A stretch of DNA of 33,196 bases from Sporolactobacillus nakayamae (GTDB taxonomy: Bacteria > Bacillota > Bacilli > Bacillales > Sporolactobacillaceae), in NCBI RefSeq assembly GCF_900113325.1, contig NZ_FOOY01000030.1, positions 1 to 33,196 on the forward strand. Reading direction: 5' to 3'. The position numbers and the translations under genes were made by a program. This document shows, piece after piece, positions 15,227 through 23,331 of this stretch; within the stretch, counting starts at the first letter, position 1, and each line of letters starts with the position of its first letter. The notes under the pieces were generated by a model. The model did not search any database, was not told the DNA's origin, and saw only the letters and a program-made list of their open reading frames with translations.

Positions 15227-15323
15227 AACGAATGCCTCCTCCATTTCATAGGCTATGATTAGCCATCTTCTGATGTGAAGAAAAGCTGGCTGCCTGTTCA
15301 CAAACGAAGGAGGTGACAACAAG

Positions 15324-15485
15324 ATGCGCGTCGAATTTATGCCTCAGGTCACACGTTTATTGGAAAATGTGGAAACTGAATTAACGTTCGATTATTTACA
15401 TTATAGCTGGACCACCCCAACTATTGCTGTTAGACCTCCTTACTATAGCCATCCCGTCTATAAGCCATATTATCCAAACCTATAA
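15324..15485 (+). CDS. 53-aa Tyr/Pro-rich small protein, unknown
   Basis: ATG 15324 follows an excellent ribosome site AAGGAGGTGA by six bases. The 53 residues start [20 protein letters not shown] and end in a Tyr/Pro/His-rich tail containing '[14 protein letters not shown]'. Such tails are common in spore-coat or surface proteins of Bacilli, so a spore or envelope role is a guess. I do not recognise a family. It is divergent from the SDR gene. The strong ribosome site and biased composition support it as a real gene. Confidence 0.6.
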   Translation: MRVEFMPQVTRLLENVETELTFDYLHYSWTTPTIAVRPPYYSHPVYKPYYPNL

Positions 15486-15616
15486 TGCGATCGATCAGTG
15501 GGGACTTTTTGCCCCGTTAGGTGGGGGAAGATACAATGAACTTTCGAAAAACCCGTTTAATCATCATTAATCCAACACTGGGCTGAATCCATAGGGATTT
15601 AGTCTTTCTTACAAGT
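15486..15616. other. Intergenic DNA before dispersed repeat A
   Basis: It contains a GGGGAC...GCCCC hairpin soon after the 53-aa gene (about 15499-15516), possibly its 3' end, and a 16-codon ORF with a GGGGGAA-like ribosome site (15537-15587). I regard neither as firmly supported. Confidence 0.3.
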
Positions 15617-15873
15617 TAAGAAAGTATAGCGTTTTGCCTTGGCGGTACAACGATAAGGTCATAAGATTCGGTTGGGCGATCAGGTAAGCGCCCAATCTGA
15701 GAAATAAACGGAAAAATTTCGCTTATCGAATCGAAAAACGTGAAAATAGAGGCTTTTTCCGTGCATAAGCAGAAAAATTACCCTTATTTACCTGTGAAAC
15801 AAGCGTCATGATGCATATAACCGGAAAATCTCCGCTTATTTTACTCCGGCCGCGGTACTTAATTAAGGACCAA
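15617..15873 (+). repeat. Dispersed intergenic repeat, copy A
   Basis: The stretch is homologous to 29160-29481. Shared blocks include GGTTGGGCGATCAGGTAAG, TATCGAAAAACGTGAAAA-like sequence, CTTATTTACCTGTGAAACAA and the end CTTAATTAAGGACCAA (15858-15873). Inside are three imperfect palindromic units of the form ATAA(g)CGGAAAAATtCCGCTTAT. Copy A has fewer units than copy B. It is a non-coding repeat family of REP/BIME style. Confidence 0.8.
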
Positions 15874-16146
15874 GCGCTTTTTGCCCGGTTTTTCTAATCA
15901 CGATTGGTCTTAATCAAACGTTTGATTTATTCGGTGCAAATGATCGGGCACAAGTTACCTTTTTCCGACCTTATGGTGACATAGGTGATCACCCGATTGA
16001 GAATGAGTCCGAACCCAATGCAAACAGCCGCAGTGATTCGTCCATTGCCAACCAGTCTTCAGTTAGAGGCAGTCTTGAAAGGATTCCGATCAGACCCATA
16101 ATATAAACTGGGGGCAGAAATGACTACATCCTCTGCATTGTTCTTC
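15874..16146. other. Intergenic remnant DNA between repeat A and the kup promoter
   Basis: No intact gene. On the minus strand about 45 codons (about 15926-16065) read as a membrane-protein-like tail including 'GRITAAVCIGFGLILNRVIT' but lack a start, so a degraded gene end is possible. The palindrome at 15912-15927 is listed separately. Confidence 0.3.
15912..15927. promoter_or_regulatory. 16-bp perfect palindrome AATCAAACGTTTGATT (LacI-type operator-like)
   Basis: The AAACGTTT core with symmetric flanks resembles operators of LacI/GalR-family regulators such as PurR (CAAACGTTTG). No intact gene or promoter lies adjacent, so it may be an orphan site left by a lost gene. Confidence 0.4.
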
Positions 16147-16175
16147 TTTACATCATGAACTGCCAAGCATATAAT
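16147..16175 (+). promoter_or_regulatory. Promoter of the riboswitch-kup transcript
   Basis: TTTACA (16147-16152), a 17-bp spacer, TATAAT (16170-16175). The predicted start near 16182 is directly before the riboswitch. Confidence 0.75.
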
Positions 16176-16195
16176 AGTCTCGAAAATTAAATCAT

Positions 16196-16345
16196 TCTTT
16201 ATTCGCTGAATCCGTCAGGAGCGGGGGAACCAACTTTGTGATGCTGGGCATCACTTGGGGTGAATCCTTCAACGTAAGGACGGGCTACTCTCATGGTCCG
16301 AATCCGACAGCTAACTTCGTAAGCGTTAAGAGAGAGGGTGTGAAC
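16196..16345 (+). ncRNA. ydaO/yuaA-type c-di-AMP riboswitch
   Basis: I recognise the conserved segments of the ydaO aptamer in order: CGCTGAATCCGTCAGGAGCG (from 16204), GGGGGAACCAA, a variable hairpin GTGATGCTGGGCATCAC, TTGGGGTGAATCC, a GGGCTACTCTC block, GTCCGAATCCGACAGCTAAC and a GTAAGCG...GAGAGAGG tail. The aptamer binds two c-di-AMP molecules, and in Bacilli it typically shuts off potassium uptake genes when c-di-AMP is high. Here it lies between a strong promoter and a terminator (16366-16396) upstream of kup, exactly the known arrangement. The ends are approximate. Confidence 0.92.
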
Positions 16346-16365
16346 TGATGATCGAAAATTAATTC

Positions 16366-16396
16366 GACTGCGGGGATGATTCTCTGTGGTCTTTTT
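16366..16396 (+). terminator. Riboswitch expression-platform terminator
   Basis: GACTGCGGGG (16366-16375) pairs with CTCTGTGGTC (16382-16391), including G-U pairs, around a 6-nt loop and is followed by T5. It lies 75 bp before the kup start, so ligand binding likely promotes termination. Confidence 0.75.
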
Positions 16397-16470
16397 GTCG
16401 TTTCATTTTTTAATGAAGTGCCCGTGATTGGTACAGAAAAAAATACTTTTGCGAGGAGATCAATTAAATA

Positions 16471-18504
16471 ATGGATAGTAAAATGAACCAACGCTTGTCG
16501 ATGGGCGGGATGTTGGTTACTTTGGGGATTGTCTACGGTGACATTGGTACGTCACCATTGTACGTGATGAATGCGATTATTTCGGATGCTGGGAAAATGC
16601 AGCATGCCGTACCCGACTATATCATTGGCTCAATCTCATTAATTTTCTGGACACTTATGATCATTACAACAGTAAAATATGTCCTCATTGCGATGCGCGC
16701 AGATAATAATCATGAAGGTGGCATTTTCGCTTTATATGCTTTAATTCGCAATCGTGCCCGTTGGCTGACCTTTCCTGCACTCATCGGTGGCGCTGCGCTC
16801 TTAGCGGATGGAACGTTAACACCGGCTGTTTCTGTAACATCAGCGATCGAAGGGTTAAAAGGGCAGCATATTGGCCCACTTGAATTTAGTGATCATCAAT
16901 TCGTTGTCGTACTCATTGTGACGGCGATCTTATTAGGCCTGTTTTTGATTCAGCACTTTGGAACGGAGGTAATCGGGCGGTCCTTTGGGCCAATGATGCT
17001 TCTATGGTTCGTTTTTATCGGTGTTCTCGGTTTTATGAATATGCTGAGCCATTTAGAAATTTTAAAAGCACTATCTCCAGTTTATGCGATTCAATTTCTC
17101 TTCAGTCCGGTCAATAAAGCAGGCATTTTTATTCTCGGCAGTGTCTTCTTGGCAACGACAGGAGCGGAGGCGCTTTACTCGGACATGGGCCATGTTGGAA
17201 AGAAAAATATTTATGGCAGCTGGCCTTTTGTGTCGCTTATGCTGATGCTTAACTATATGGGGCAAGGCGCGTGGGTGATCGGTCATTACCAGAGTGCGGC
17301 TTATCGTAATCTTCTTGATGTTAATCCTTTTTATGAAATGCTTCCGGATCAAATAAGGTTATTTGCCATCGTGCTTGCGACCTTGGCAGCAATCATTGCT
17401 TCGCAAGCGTTGATTACAGGCAGTTATACATTAGTAAATGAAGCAATTGGCTTAAAGTTTCTGCCTCGAATGTTGATTAAACGTCCAAGTAACACGCGGA
17501 GTCAAATGTATATTCCAACTGTTAATTGGTTTTTGTGTATCATTACACTCATTATTGTCTGGTTATTTCAAACCTCACAGCATATGGAAGCCGCTTATGG
17601 GTTAGCAATAACCATAACCATGTTGATGACCACCTTGCTGCTGTTTGCGTTTATCAAGAGCAGGCTTAATCAAGCAGTTGCTTTTGGGATGGTTCTATTC
17701 TTTGGCTTGATTGAGGTTCTCTTTCTGATGGCAAGCCTCGTTAAGTTTGTCCATGGGGGCTACTTGACACTTTTAATTACACTATTGATTCTTTCGGTTA
17801 TGGTTGTTTGGTATTTCGGCAACAAGCAGCGTGAAAATTATGAACGCACAAGTGAATATGTTTCGTTATTGGATTATCGTAAACAGTTAGTTCAACTGAG
17901 TAAGGACAGCACGGAGCCGCTTTATAGTACGAACTTAGTTTATATGACCAAAATTGGTCCACATTACAGCATTAAACGGAAAGTCCTGTATTCAATTCTT
18001 GATAAGCGACCGAAACGGGCAAAAGTGTATTGGTTTGTAACGGTTAATGAAACGGATGCCCCGTATGAGAACCAGTATACGGTAGATATGCTGGGTACTC
18101 GTAATATCATTAGTGTACAGCTCTATCTGGGCTTTAAGAATTCACAACATGTTAATATTTATGTTCGGCAGATCGTTAATGATCTTATTGATGAAAAAGT
18201 CATTGATACGCAATATCCTAAATACACAACGCTTAAAAATAGGCGTGTCGGTGATTTCAAATTTGTTGTCACCACGGAGCAGTTAATGGATTTAGCGACA
18301 GATCCAAAGATGAATCGCTGGGATCGTTTATTGATCGGAGGTCGTATCTTTCTACAAAATATCACGACTTCCCCGGCCATTTGGTACGGGTTAAAATTTA
18401 GTGAAGTTGTTGAGGAAGCCGTTCCTTTAGTACTTTATAATCCGAAAGTTTTACGCTTAAATCAAAAAGAAATTCGCCATGCGGTTAAAGATACGAAAAA
18501 ATAA
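16471..18504 (+). CDS. kup: KUP-family potassium uptake transporter
   Basis: This 677-aa integral membrane protein has about 12 TM helices in residues 1-450 and a cytosolic C-terminal region of about 220 residues. Family signatures are '[18 protein letters not shown]' in TM1, '[12 protein letters not shown]', '[19 protein letters not shown]' and '[14 protein letters not shown]'. It takes up K+ with protons across the cytoplasmic membrane. Length and motifs are those of intact Kup. ATG 16471 follows GAGGAGA. The upstream c-di-AMP riboswitch means expression falls when c-di-AMP, and thus internal K+, is high. A terminator follows at 18547-18580. It is a single-gene transcript. Confidence 0.95.
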   Translation: MDSKMNQRLSMGGMLVTLGIVYGDIGTSPLYVMNAIISDAGKMQHAVPDYIIGSISLIFWTLMIITTVKYVLIAMRADNNHEGGIFALYALIRNRARWLTFPALIGGAALLADGTLTPAVSVTSAIEGLKGQHIGPLEFSDHQFVVVLIVTAILLGLFLIQHFGTEVIGRSFGPMMLLWFVFIGVLGFMNMLSHLEILKALSPVYAIQFLFSPVNKAGIFILGSVFLATTGAEALYSDMGHVGKKNIYGSWPFVSLMLMLNYMGQGAWVIGHYQSAAYRNLLDVNPFYEMLPDQIRLFAIVLATLAAIIASQALITGSYTLVNEAIGLKFLPRMLIKRPSNTRSQMYIPTVNWFLCIITLIIVWLFQTSQHMEAAYGLAITITMLMTTLLLFAFIKSRLNQAVAFGMVLFFGLIEVLFLMASLVKFVHGGYLTLLITLLILSVMVVWYFGNKQRENYERTSEYVSLLDYRKQLVQLSKDSTEPLYSTNLVYMTKIGPHYSIKRKVLYSILDKRPKRAKVYWFVTVNETDAPYENQYTVDMLGTRNIISVQLYLGFKNSQHVNIYVRQIVNDLIDEKVIDTQYPKYTTLKNRRVGDFKFVVTTEQLMDLATDPKMNRWDRLLIGGRIFLQNITTSPAIWYGLKFSEVVEEAVPLVLYNPKVLRLNQKEIRHAVKDTKK

Positions 18505-18546
18505 GGTGAACTATGGCATTTGAGAAAAAGCCAACCTAATAAAAAA

Positions 18547-18580
18547 CGGGAGGAATAAAAAATTTCCTCTCGTTTTTTTT
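18547..18580 (+). terminator. Intrinsic terminator after kup
   Basis: A stem of CGGGAGGAA (18547-18555) with TTCCTCTCG (18564-18572), with one G-U pair, is followed by T8. It also lies just past the 3' end of the convergent phosphatase gene. Confidence 0.85.
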
Positions 18581-18613
18581 AGCTTCTTTTACATGAAACC
18601 CTCTTACATCGTC

Positions 18614-19306
18614 TCAGAACAGCTTGTTTTTCAACGATGTGATCTCATCCGGATGCATACCAACTTGCTGAAGATAGTCTTGGACCGTACCATATGTTTC
18701 AAAGAAATGATTCAGTGTCGCTTCCATGTACTCCATATCGGAGCGACCGGTAAAATCTGGAATCTCCGGGTGCTGATGCAGCAATTCGCGTATTCTGAGC
18801 CGCAAATAGGTATAGGAAATTTGATAGTCTGCGAGAATATCACTGATGCAGACACCGGCAATAAGAAGCAGCAGTGCGGCTACAACACCGGTACGGTCTT
18901 TGCCGACATAGCAATGGATGAAAACGGCGCCTTTTTGCCGAATGATGATACTGAGAATCCGTTTGATCGCGGGGAAATCAGCAAGCATCTCTGCGTACAG
19001 CGAGGGGACTTCGGCTTTCGAAGCAGGATTGCGATTGCCAAATGCAAATGGGCAATGAAAATAATTAAAGTCGGCGGATCGTTCAAAGGCGCTTGGCAAC
19101 CGCTCTATTTCCGGCTTTGAACGGAAGTCGAGCGCTGTTGTGACGCCAAAATTTTTCAATAGCACTGCATCTTCCGGGCTGAATGATTCCGGTACATCAC
19201 TGCGGATGATTCTTCCGAACGCTGTAATCCTGCCGTCATTTGTTAGATAACCGCCTAGATCCCGCGTGTTCACCGTGCAGGAAAGGGGAATTCTTCGTGT
19301 TGGCAT
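18614..19306 (-). CDS. Tyrosine-protein phosphatase (Y_phosphatase3/DSP-like)
   Basis: This 230-aa cytosolic protein carries the Cys-based phosphatase loop HCYVGKDRTG with nucleophile Cys132 and Arg138 (HCxxGKDR, residues 131-138). The N-terminal 'VNTRDLGGY' (about 12-20) and 'IIRSDVPESFSP' are typical of the bacterial family that includes LipA- and IphP-like Tyr/phosphoinositide phosphatases. The general acid is probably an Asp in the 'NYFHCPFAFG' region or a nearby loop; this is not assigned. ATG 19304-19306 follows a GTGAGGTA element. It is convergent with kup and divergent from the lipoprotein gene. The substrate is unknown. Confidence 0.88.
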   Translation of the reverse strand: MPTRRIPLSCTVNTRDLGGYLTNDGRITAFGRIIRSDVPESFSPEDAVLLKNFGVTTALDFRSKPEIERLPSAFERSADFNYFHCPFAFGNRNPASKAEVPSLYAEMLADFPAIKRILSIIIRQKGAVFIHCYVGKDRTGVVAALLLLIAGVCISDILADYQISYTYLRLRIRELLHQHPEIPDFTGRSDMEYMEATLNHFFETYGTVQDYLQQVGMHPDEITSLKNKLF

Positions 19307-19517
19307 GACTGTACCTCACTGGTTTTTATCTAGATTAAGGCTGTATTCCATGCTAATTATATCACGGTGGGAGTAATCCATTTATCAATTGAGTGTTTGG
19401 CAGAAAACTGACTTTTGCTAATCCCAAGAGAGCGTATCGCCCCTCAAAGGGTTTGTTAGAGAACCAATGAAAGATCCCTGCTCTGGGGTGACTCGAATGT
19501 TGTCACTAAATTAGGAT

Positions 19518-19546
19518 CGTTACCTTTTATGGAAACGGGGTTTTTT
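19518..19546 (+). terminator. Terminator-like hairpin upstream of the lipoprotein gene
   Basis: CGTT-A-CC (19518-19524) pairs with GG-A-AACG (19531-19537), with one A-A mismatch, followed by GGG and T6. There is no plus-strand gene just upstream, so it would end an unseen short transcript or antisense read-through. Confidence 0.4.
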
Positions 19547-19571
19547 CAGCAGAACAGAGAGAACTGAGCTA

Positions 19572-19580
19572 TGCTAAAAT
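19572..19580 (+). promoter_or_regulatory. Extended -10 element before the lipoprotein gene
   Basis: TGCTAAAAT (TGnTAAAAT) gives a predicted start near 19587, about 32 nt before the ATG at 19619. No convincing -35 element is seen. Confidence 0.4.
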
Positions 19581-19618
19581 AGCAACGAGGCTACTGGTCT
19601 ATGTGGAGGTGTCTTGCT

Positions 19619-20158
19619 ATGACAAAAATAAATAAACTTGTGCTTTGTGTTACGATCATTGCTTTAATCACGGGATGTGGACAAGATCATGCAAACGATG
19701 AAACAAAGTCCAAACCATCCGATTCGACAGCGAAGAAAGTCACGCGAGCGAGTCAAGAATCGTCTTCAAAGAAATCCTCTTCATACAATAGTTCCTCTGT
19801 CACGGAATCTTCATCCAGTCAAAAAAAGACCATTGAAAGCTCAACTTTAACTGTTTCTTCGACAGGCGCATTGTCGGGCGAAAGTCAAGAAGGATCAGCG
19901 TCAAATGATTCAGCAACCAACAGTCAAACGTTCGTAGCCAATGCGGATGAAGCAGTTAATGTATTGAAGACCCATTTAAAAGAAGGGCAAGATTCGGATA
20001 TTCAGTTCGAACCGCTGGATGTGCATAAGAAAAAAGATTCAAGAGGCTACTATTATCTCATTCGAGAAGAATCGAAAGAACTTCTTGAAAAAGGCGGCTC
20101 CGGGACAGTCGGGATTTACAAGGTATATGATGACTACAATTATCAATTAAACGAATGA
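19619..20158 (+). CDS. Ser-rich putative lipoprotein, function unknown
   Basis: This 179-aa protein has a lipoprotein signal: a basic N-terminus, a hydrophobic core and lipobox 'LITGC' with Cys22 as the lipidated residue. Residues about 30-105 are a low-complexity Ser/Lys/Thr linker, and the C-terminal ~75 residues form a small domain ('ADEAVNVLKTHLKEG', 'GYYYLIREES', 'GIYKVYDDYNYQL') of unknown function, common at the ends of Lactobacillales/Bacilli surface lipoproteins. An upstream in-frame TG-rich start at 19601 exists, but ATG 19619 is seven bases after GGAGGTG. It lies ~110 bp before the Asp-box gene, possibly in the same region of envelope genes. Confidence 0.75.
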   Translation: MTKINKLVLCVTIIALITGCGQDHANDETKSKPSDSTAKKVTRASQESSSKKSSSYNSSSVTESSSSQKKTIESSTLTVSSTGALSGESQEGSASNDSATNSQTFVANADEAVNVLKTHLKEGQDSDIQFEPLDVHKKKDSRGYYYLIREESKELLEKGGSGTVGIYKVYDDYNYQLNE

Positions 20159-20271
20159 CAATCGTTTACTTACCGTCAACGAGGACATGAATTTGTATAG
20201 TCTGCGCCCCTTTGGTATTGTGAAAGAAAATCTCCAAAATTCCCCACAAATTAATAGAGGGAGTCCTTTCT

Positions 20272-21204
20272 TTGAAAACGATAGTACTTAGTGTATGCGG
20301 GTTCATAATGATCGCCTTAATCATGACTCTAGTTAATTACGAAAATCTGATCAGCTTCATACCGGTGCGCAGTCAAGCGTTTGGTGCACAGGACAAGCCT
20401 AAACAATTGCAGCCTGTGCCGCTACGTCCCGTCACAAATGCCCCGATAAACTACACGTTACAGAAAAGTGAGCTAAATATAACCTACGACAATGGGAAGA
20501 GCTGGGTCAAGGTTCCGGTTGATCGAGATCAGTTATTTGACGGAGAATACAACGGAAATAAACAGGAATTGATTGACGGGAGCTATCTGCTAACCAAATA
20601 TCGAACGGCATTCCTGCATTCAGAAGGCGCGGATCCGCAAAGTAAAAGCATTGTACTCACCTATTCCCTTGATCAGGGAAAAACATGGCACAATTCCACT
20701 GTGACCACCTCTTTTACCGCCTTGCGCTTCAGAAAAATAGGTTTTATTAGTGACCACTTCGGTTATGTCATCTTATCTGGTGATCGAACGATGTCTCAGG
20801 AAAGTTCAAGAGTCTTTTTAACACAGGATGGAGGACGCGGCTGGAAGGAAACCGCTTCTACAGGGGTTACGCAGTTAATTTCAGATGGCGGTTTTGTCAA
20901 TGAATCTAGCGGATTTTTGTCCTATGGAACCATTAATCCTGAAAATCCGGAGCTTTACGTGACAGAAGATGGAGGAAAGTCCTGGTCGAAGGCTGTGTTT
21001 ACAATGCCCCAAAAATATCTCAAGATCTTTGTTACAGCGGAAATTCCAACAAGAGAAGGAAATCGCTTGGCCGTTTTCGTGAACCAAGGCCCAAATGGCG
21101 ACTATAAAGGCGGAAAAGTGAAAGGAAAATTCATTTCAAAGGATAATGGTAGAACATGGGCCTTTTCCGAGGAGGTACAGCCGGATGAAAATCAACAGGA
21201 ATAA
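20272..21204 (+). CDS. Membrane-anchored Asp-box (BNR-repeat) beta-propeller protein
   Basis: This 310-aa protein has an N-terminal signal-anchor (residues 5-22) and five Asp-box (BNR) motifs: 'YDNGKSW' at 72-78, 'SLDQGKTW' at 132-139, 'TQDGGRGW' at 184-191, 'TEDGGKSW' at 231-238 and 'SKDNGRTW' at 289-296. These repeats mark sialidase/YCF48-type beta-propellers. The catalytic Arg triad and Glu/Tyr of true sialidases cannot be assigned, so a binding role is as likely as an enzymatic one. The start is TTG 20272 after AGAGGGAG. The stop overlaps the start of the next gene by 20 bp, implying a functional pair. Confidence 0.8.
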   Translation: MKTIVLSVCGFIMIALIMTLVNYENLISFIPVRSQAFGAQDKPKQLQPVPLRPVTNAPINYTLQKSELNITYDNGKSWVKVPVDRDQLFDGEYNGNKQELIDGSYLLTKYRTAFLHSEGADPQSKSIVLTYSLDQGKTWHNSTVTTSFTALRFRKIGFISDHFGYVILSGDRTMSQESSRVFLTQDGGRGWKETASTGVTQLISDGGFVNESSGFLSYGTINPENPELYVTEDGGKSWSKAVFTMPQKYLKIFVTAEIPTREGNRLAVFVNQGPNGDYKGGKVKGKFISKDNGRTWAFSEEVQPDENQQE

Positions 21205-22048
21205 ATGGACGACGGTCTTGGGCTGGTGCTCATTATTGCTCGCCATCGGCTTTTTTGGTTTGCAGATTGGCTATTTAGTCATGCATCGTTTTTTTCAAGT
21301 AGAGTATATCGATAATCAACTCTTCTTCATTATTAACTGCCTGTGTTTTTTGGGGATCACAGTGTCTCTTTTGCTTTTACTTGTGCTCACGCGAAAAATG
21401 ATATGGATTCTTTCCGGCGCGGCCATTCTGTTTTTCATTGTGAATGGAGTTCTGCTTGTTGAAAACAGTCAGGAAACCAACAACATAACCAGCATATCGC
21501 CTGATTGGAAGCATGTATTCGTTGTTAAAGAAAATCCGGCGACCGGAGCAGCCATTTATTATCGGAGCTACTATGGAATTTTTTGTCGGCCTAAGCAGGT
21601 CCTTCCCTATAGAGCGAATGATCGGTATAAACTTAAATGGTTAGCGAATGATAGTGCCGCTCTGACGTACACGGATGCAAATGATAAGATTCAGCAATTC
21701 ATTGGTACGTACGGCGATCGCGGCGGGGGCAGATCTTACTATTATGTGGGTGCGGAAATTCATGGACAATGGCAGGGTGGAGGCGCATTAGTGATCAGCA
21801 ACACAAAAGGCATTTCAGTTACTGAAGCTGGCACGACCGAATTATTTGAGTGGGACAGTATCGTTCAGTTTGGTACTCTGGCTGTTGTGCTGAAGAGAGA
21901 TGATCAAGCCGTGTGGACGCTGTCATTAAATAAAGATTTTGAGATTCATTCGGACGCTTCTGAACCGGCCACCGGAACCATCCGTTTGTACCGCGCGACA
22001 ATGGAAAACAATGAGCCGTTAACGCTGCGCAATGAGCCATTGAACTAG
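21185..22048 (+). CDS. Multi-TM membrane protein paired with the Asp-box protein, unknown
   Basis: This 287-aa protein has three hydrophobic helices in the first ~100 residues and a soluble C-terminal ~185-residue domain rich in Tyr, Gly and beta-prone sequence ('SPDWKHVFVVKENP', 'TYGDRGGGRSYYYVG'). The frame is open from 21146, but ATG 21185 follows GAGGAGG by nine bases and lies within the last 20 bp of the preceding gene, the layout of translational coupling. The domain might be a second propeller-like or sensor domain outside the membrane. I do not recognise a named family. Function likely depends on the upstream Asp-box partner. Confidence 0.7.
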   Translation: MKINRNKWTTVLGWCSLLLAIGFFGLQIGYLVMHRFFQVEYIDNQLFFIINCLCFLGITVSLLLLLVLTRKMIWILSGAAILFFIVNGVLLVENSQETNNITSISPDWKHVFVVKENPATGAAIYYRSYYGIFCRPKQVLPYRANDRYKLKWLANDSAALTYTDANDKIQQFIGTYGDRGGGRSYYYVGAEIHGQWQGGGALVISNTKGISVTEAGTTELFEWDSIVQFGTLAVVLKRDDQAVWTLSLNKDFEIHSDASEPATGTIRLYRATMENNEPLTLRNEPLN

Positions 22049-22208
22049 TATCCGTTCAAAAAATCCATTTGTGATAAATTTCCAATCTAGTAAAATGTTT
22101 TTTTACATCAATGATCTCATAGCTCAAACAACCTATGATCAAGGGGGACAACTAGGGTTAAGCGGTTTCTAATAGATTGAATGTCAAAGTTAATGGAAGA
22201 ATAATTCA

Positions 22209-22237
22209 TTGACAACCTTAAAACATACTATTACCAT
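22209..22237 (+). promoter_or_regulatory. Promoter of the leader-peptide/ABC operon
   Basis: A perfect -35 TTGACA (22209-22214), a 17-bp spacer and TACCAT (22232-22237) as a weaker -10. Transcription would start near 22244, about 44 nt before the small leader ORF. Confidence 0.6.
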
Positions 22238-22287
22238 AGGGTATATAGTTTTTGCAGTTCTAAATCGCGATCAGAGGTGAGTGTGAG

Positions 22288-22404
22288 ATGAAATTAGTTT
22301 CAATGATGCTGATGTGTTGTGTCCAATTCATGTGTATGAATCTAAATGGCTTTGTACGGCGCAGATCCATTGGTATCGAATTGACTGAGGCTGATTTCAC
22401 TTGA
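22288..22404 (+). CDS. Met/Cys-rich 38-aa leader peptide (candidate attenuator)
   Basis: ATG 22288 lies seven bases after AGAGGTGA. The first 17 residues, MKLVSMMLMCCVQFMCM, contain six Met and three Cys, an extreme bias; the remainder (to the TGA at 22402-22404) is ordinary. The ORF lies between a promoter and an intrinsic terminator (22462-22499) that ends 20 bp before the first gene of an eight-gene operon. GCTGATT (22390-22396), just before its stop, can pair with AATCAGC (22475-22481) in the terminator. A ribosome finishing the ORF would mask that stretch, while one stalled at Met/Cys codons would leave it free. This fits translation-dependent attenuation; it is inferred, not shown. Confidence 0.6.
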   Translation: MKLVSMMLMCCVQFMCMNLNGFVRRRSIGIELTEADFT

Positions 22405-22461
22405 TAGTCACCCTTTACGAGTGAAAAAGTATTTTCGATTACAAAGTATGGATGAATACGT

Positions 22462-22499
22462 CGTCTCTAAGCCCAATCAGCTTTAAGACGATTTTTTTT
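22462..22499 (+). terminator. Intrinsic terminator/attenuator before the ABC operon
   Basis: CGTCTCTAAGC (22462-22472) pairs with GCTTTAAGACG (22480-22490), 9 of 11 pairs, around a 7-nt loop and is followed by A and T8. It is 21 bp before the first gene start, so it would stop transcription into the operon unless antitermination occurs. Confidence 0.8.
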
Positions 22500-22519
22500 G
22501 CAAAATGGAGGAGAAGGAT

Positions 22520-23329
22520 ATGACAAAGTCTTTATACGCTATTGGCGGCGGACAAATGGTTGAGGCGATCATTCGTGCGTCATTAAAGAATCAGGCGATT
22601 TCAGCGGATACAACACAGGTTGTAGATATTAGCCCGAATCGAGTTCACTACTTAGAGGAAAGTTATCACGTGACCGCAGACACAGAATTCCGACCTGAAG
22701 CGTTAGAAAATGCGGACATTATCTTATTGGGCGTTCGCCCGCAGGATGATTGGGCAGCAATTGCCAAACGGATTGGCGCGAGCGGCCTGAAGAAGCCGTT
22801 GGTTTCGATCATTGCCGGTGTCACGATCGAGCAATTGGAGCATGCACTGGAAACTCCGGATTATCCGCTCGTTCGTATTATTCCGAACACGCTAACGGAC
22901 ACAGGCTTCGGAGTTACTGGAGCAGCGCTGAATGCAGCAGCAAAGCAAGCGGACGTGGATGAATTTCTGAGGAGCTTCGGAAAAGTTGACTATATTCCTG
23001 AAGAACAAATTGATAGTTATACCGGTTATGCGATTGCCGGACCAAATTATGTGTACAATTTCTATCTTGCACTGACCAATGCCGGCGTGCTTGGCGGATT
23101 GTCGAGAAAACAAGCGAATGAAATCGCGCTGGAGAACCTTCAGGGCGCAGCGAAAATGCTTGAGATTACCGGAAAACACCCTTATGAACTGTTGGATATC
23201 AATAACTCGGCAGGCGGTGTAGGCATCACAGCGCAACATGAACTGGATGCAAGCGACTTTGCAGCAGGTGTTCAAAATGCTGTACTCGCAGCGATCCGAA
23301 GGACAACAGAATTAGGAAAAGGGGAGTAA
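22520..23329 (+). CDS. Pyrroline-5-carboxylate reductase-like enzyme (divergent ProC paralogue)
   Basis: This 269-aa cytosolic NAD(P)-dependent enzyme of the ProC fold has a Rossmann start 'LYAIGGGQMVEAII', 'IILLGVRPQD', 'PLVSIIAGVTIEQL' and 'VRIIPNT'. It departs from true ProC at key places: RPQD replaces the usual KPQ, 'AIAGPNYVYNF' replaces the GSGPAY motif, and 'DINNSAGGVGIT' replaces the SPGGTT substrate loop. So it probably reduces or dehydrogenates something other than P5C, such as another cyclic imine or imino acid. The start is ATG 22520 after GGAGGAGAAGGA (a frame from 22505 exists). It is the first gene of the operon, with the VOC gene 2 bp downstream. Confidence 0.72.
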   Translation: MTKSLYAIGGGQMVEAIIRASLKNQAISADTTQVVDISPNRVHYLEESYHVTADTEFRPEALENADIILLGVRPQDDWAAIAKRIGASGLKKPLVSIIAGVTIEQLEHALETPDYPLVRIIPNTLTDTGFGVTGAALNAAAKQADVDEFLRSFGKVDYIPEEQIDSYTGYAIAGPNYVYNFYLALTNAGVLGGLSRKQANEIALENLQGAAKMLEITGKHPYELLDINNSAGGVGITAQHELDASDFAAGVQNAVLAAIRRTTELGKGE

Positions 23330-23331
23330 AC

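Noticed and set aside
18593-19120. 175-aa plus-strand frame opposite the Tyr phosphatase
   Set aside because: It is the antisense of a protein with intact HCxxGKDR motif; no ribosome site and improbable composition.
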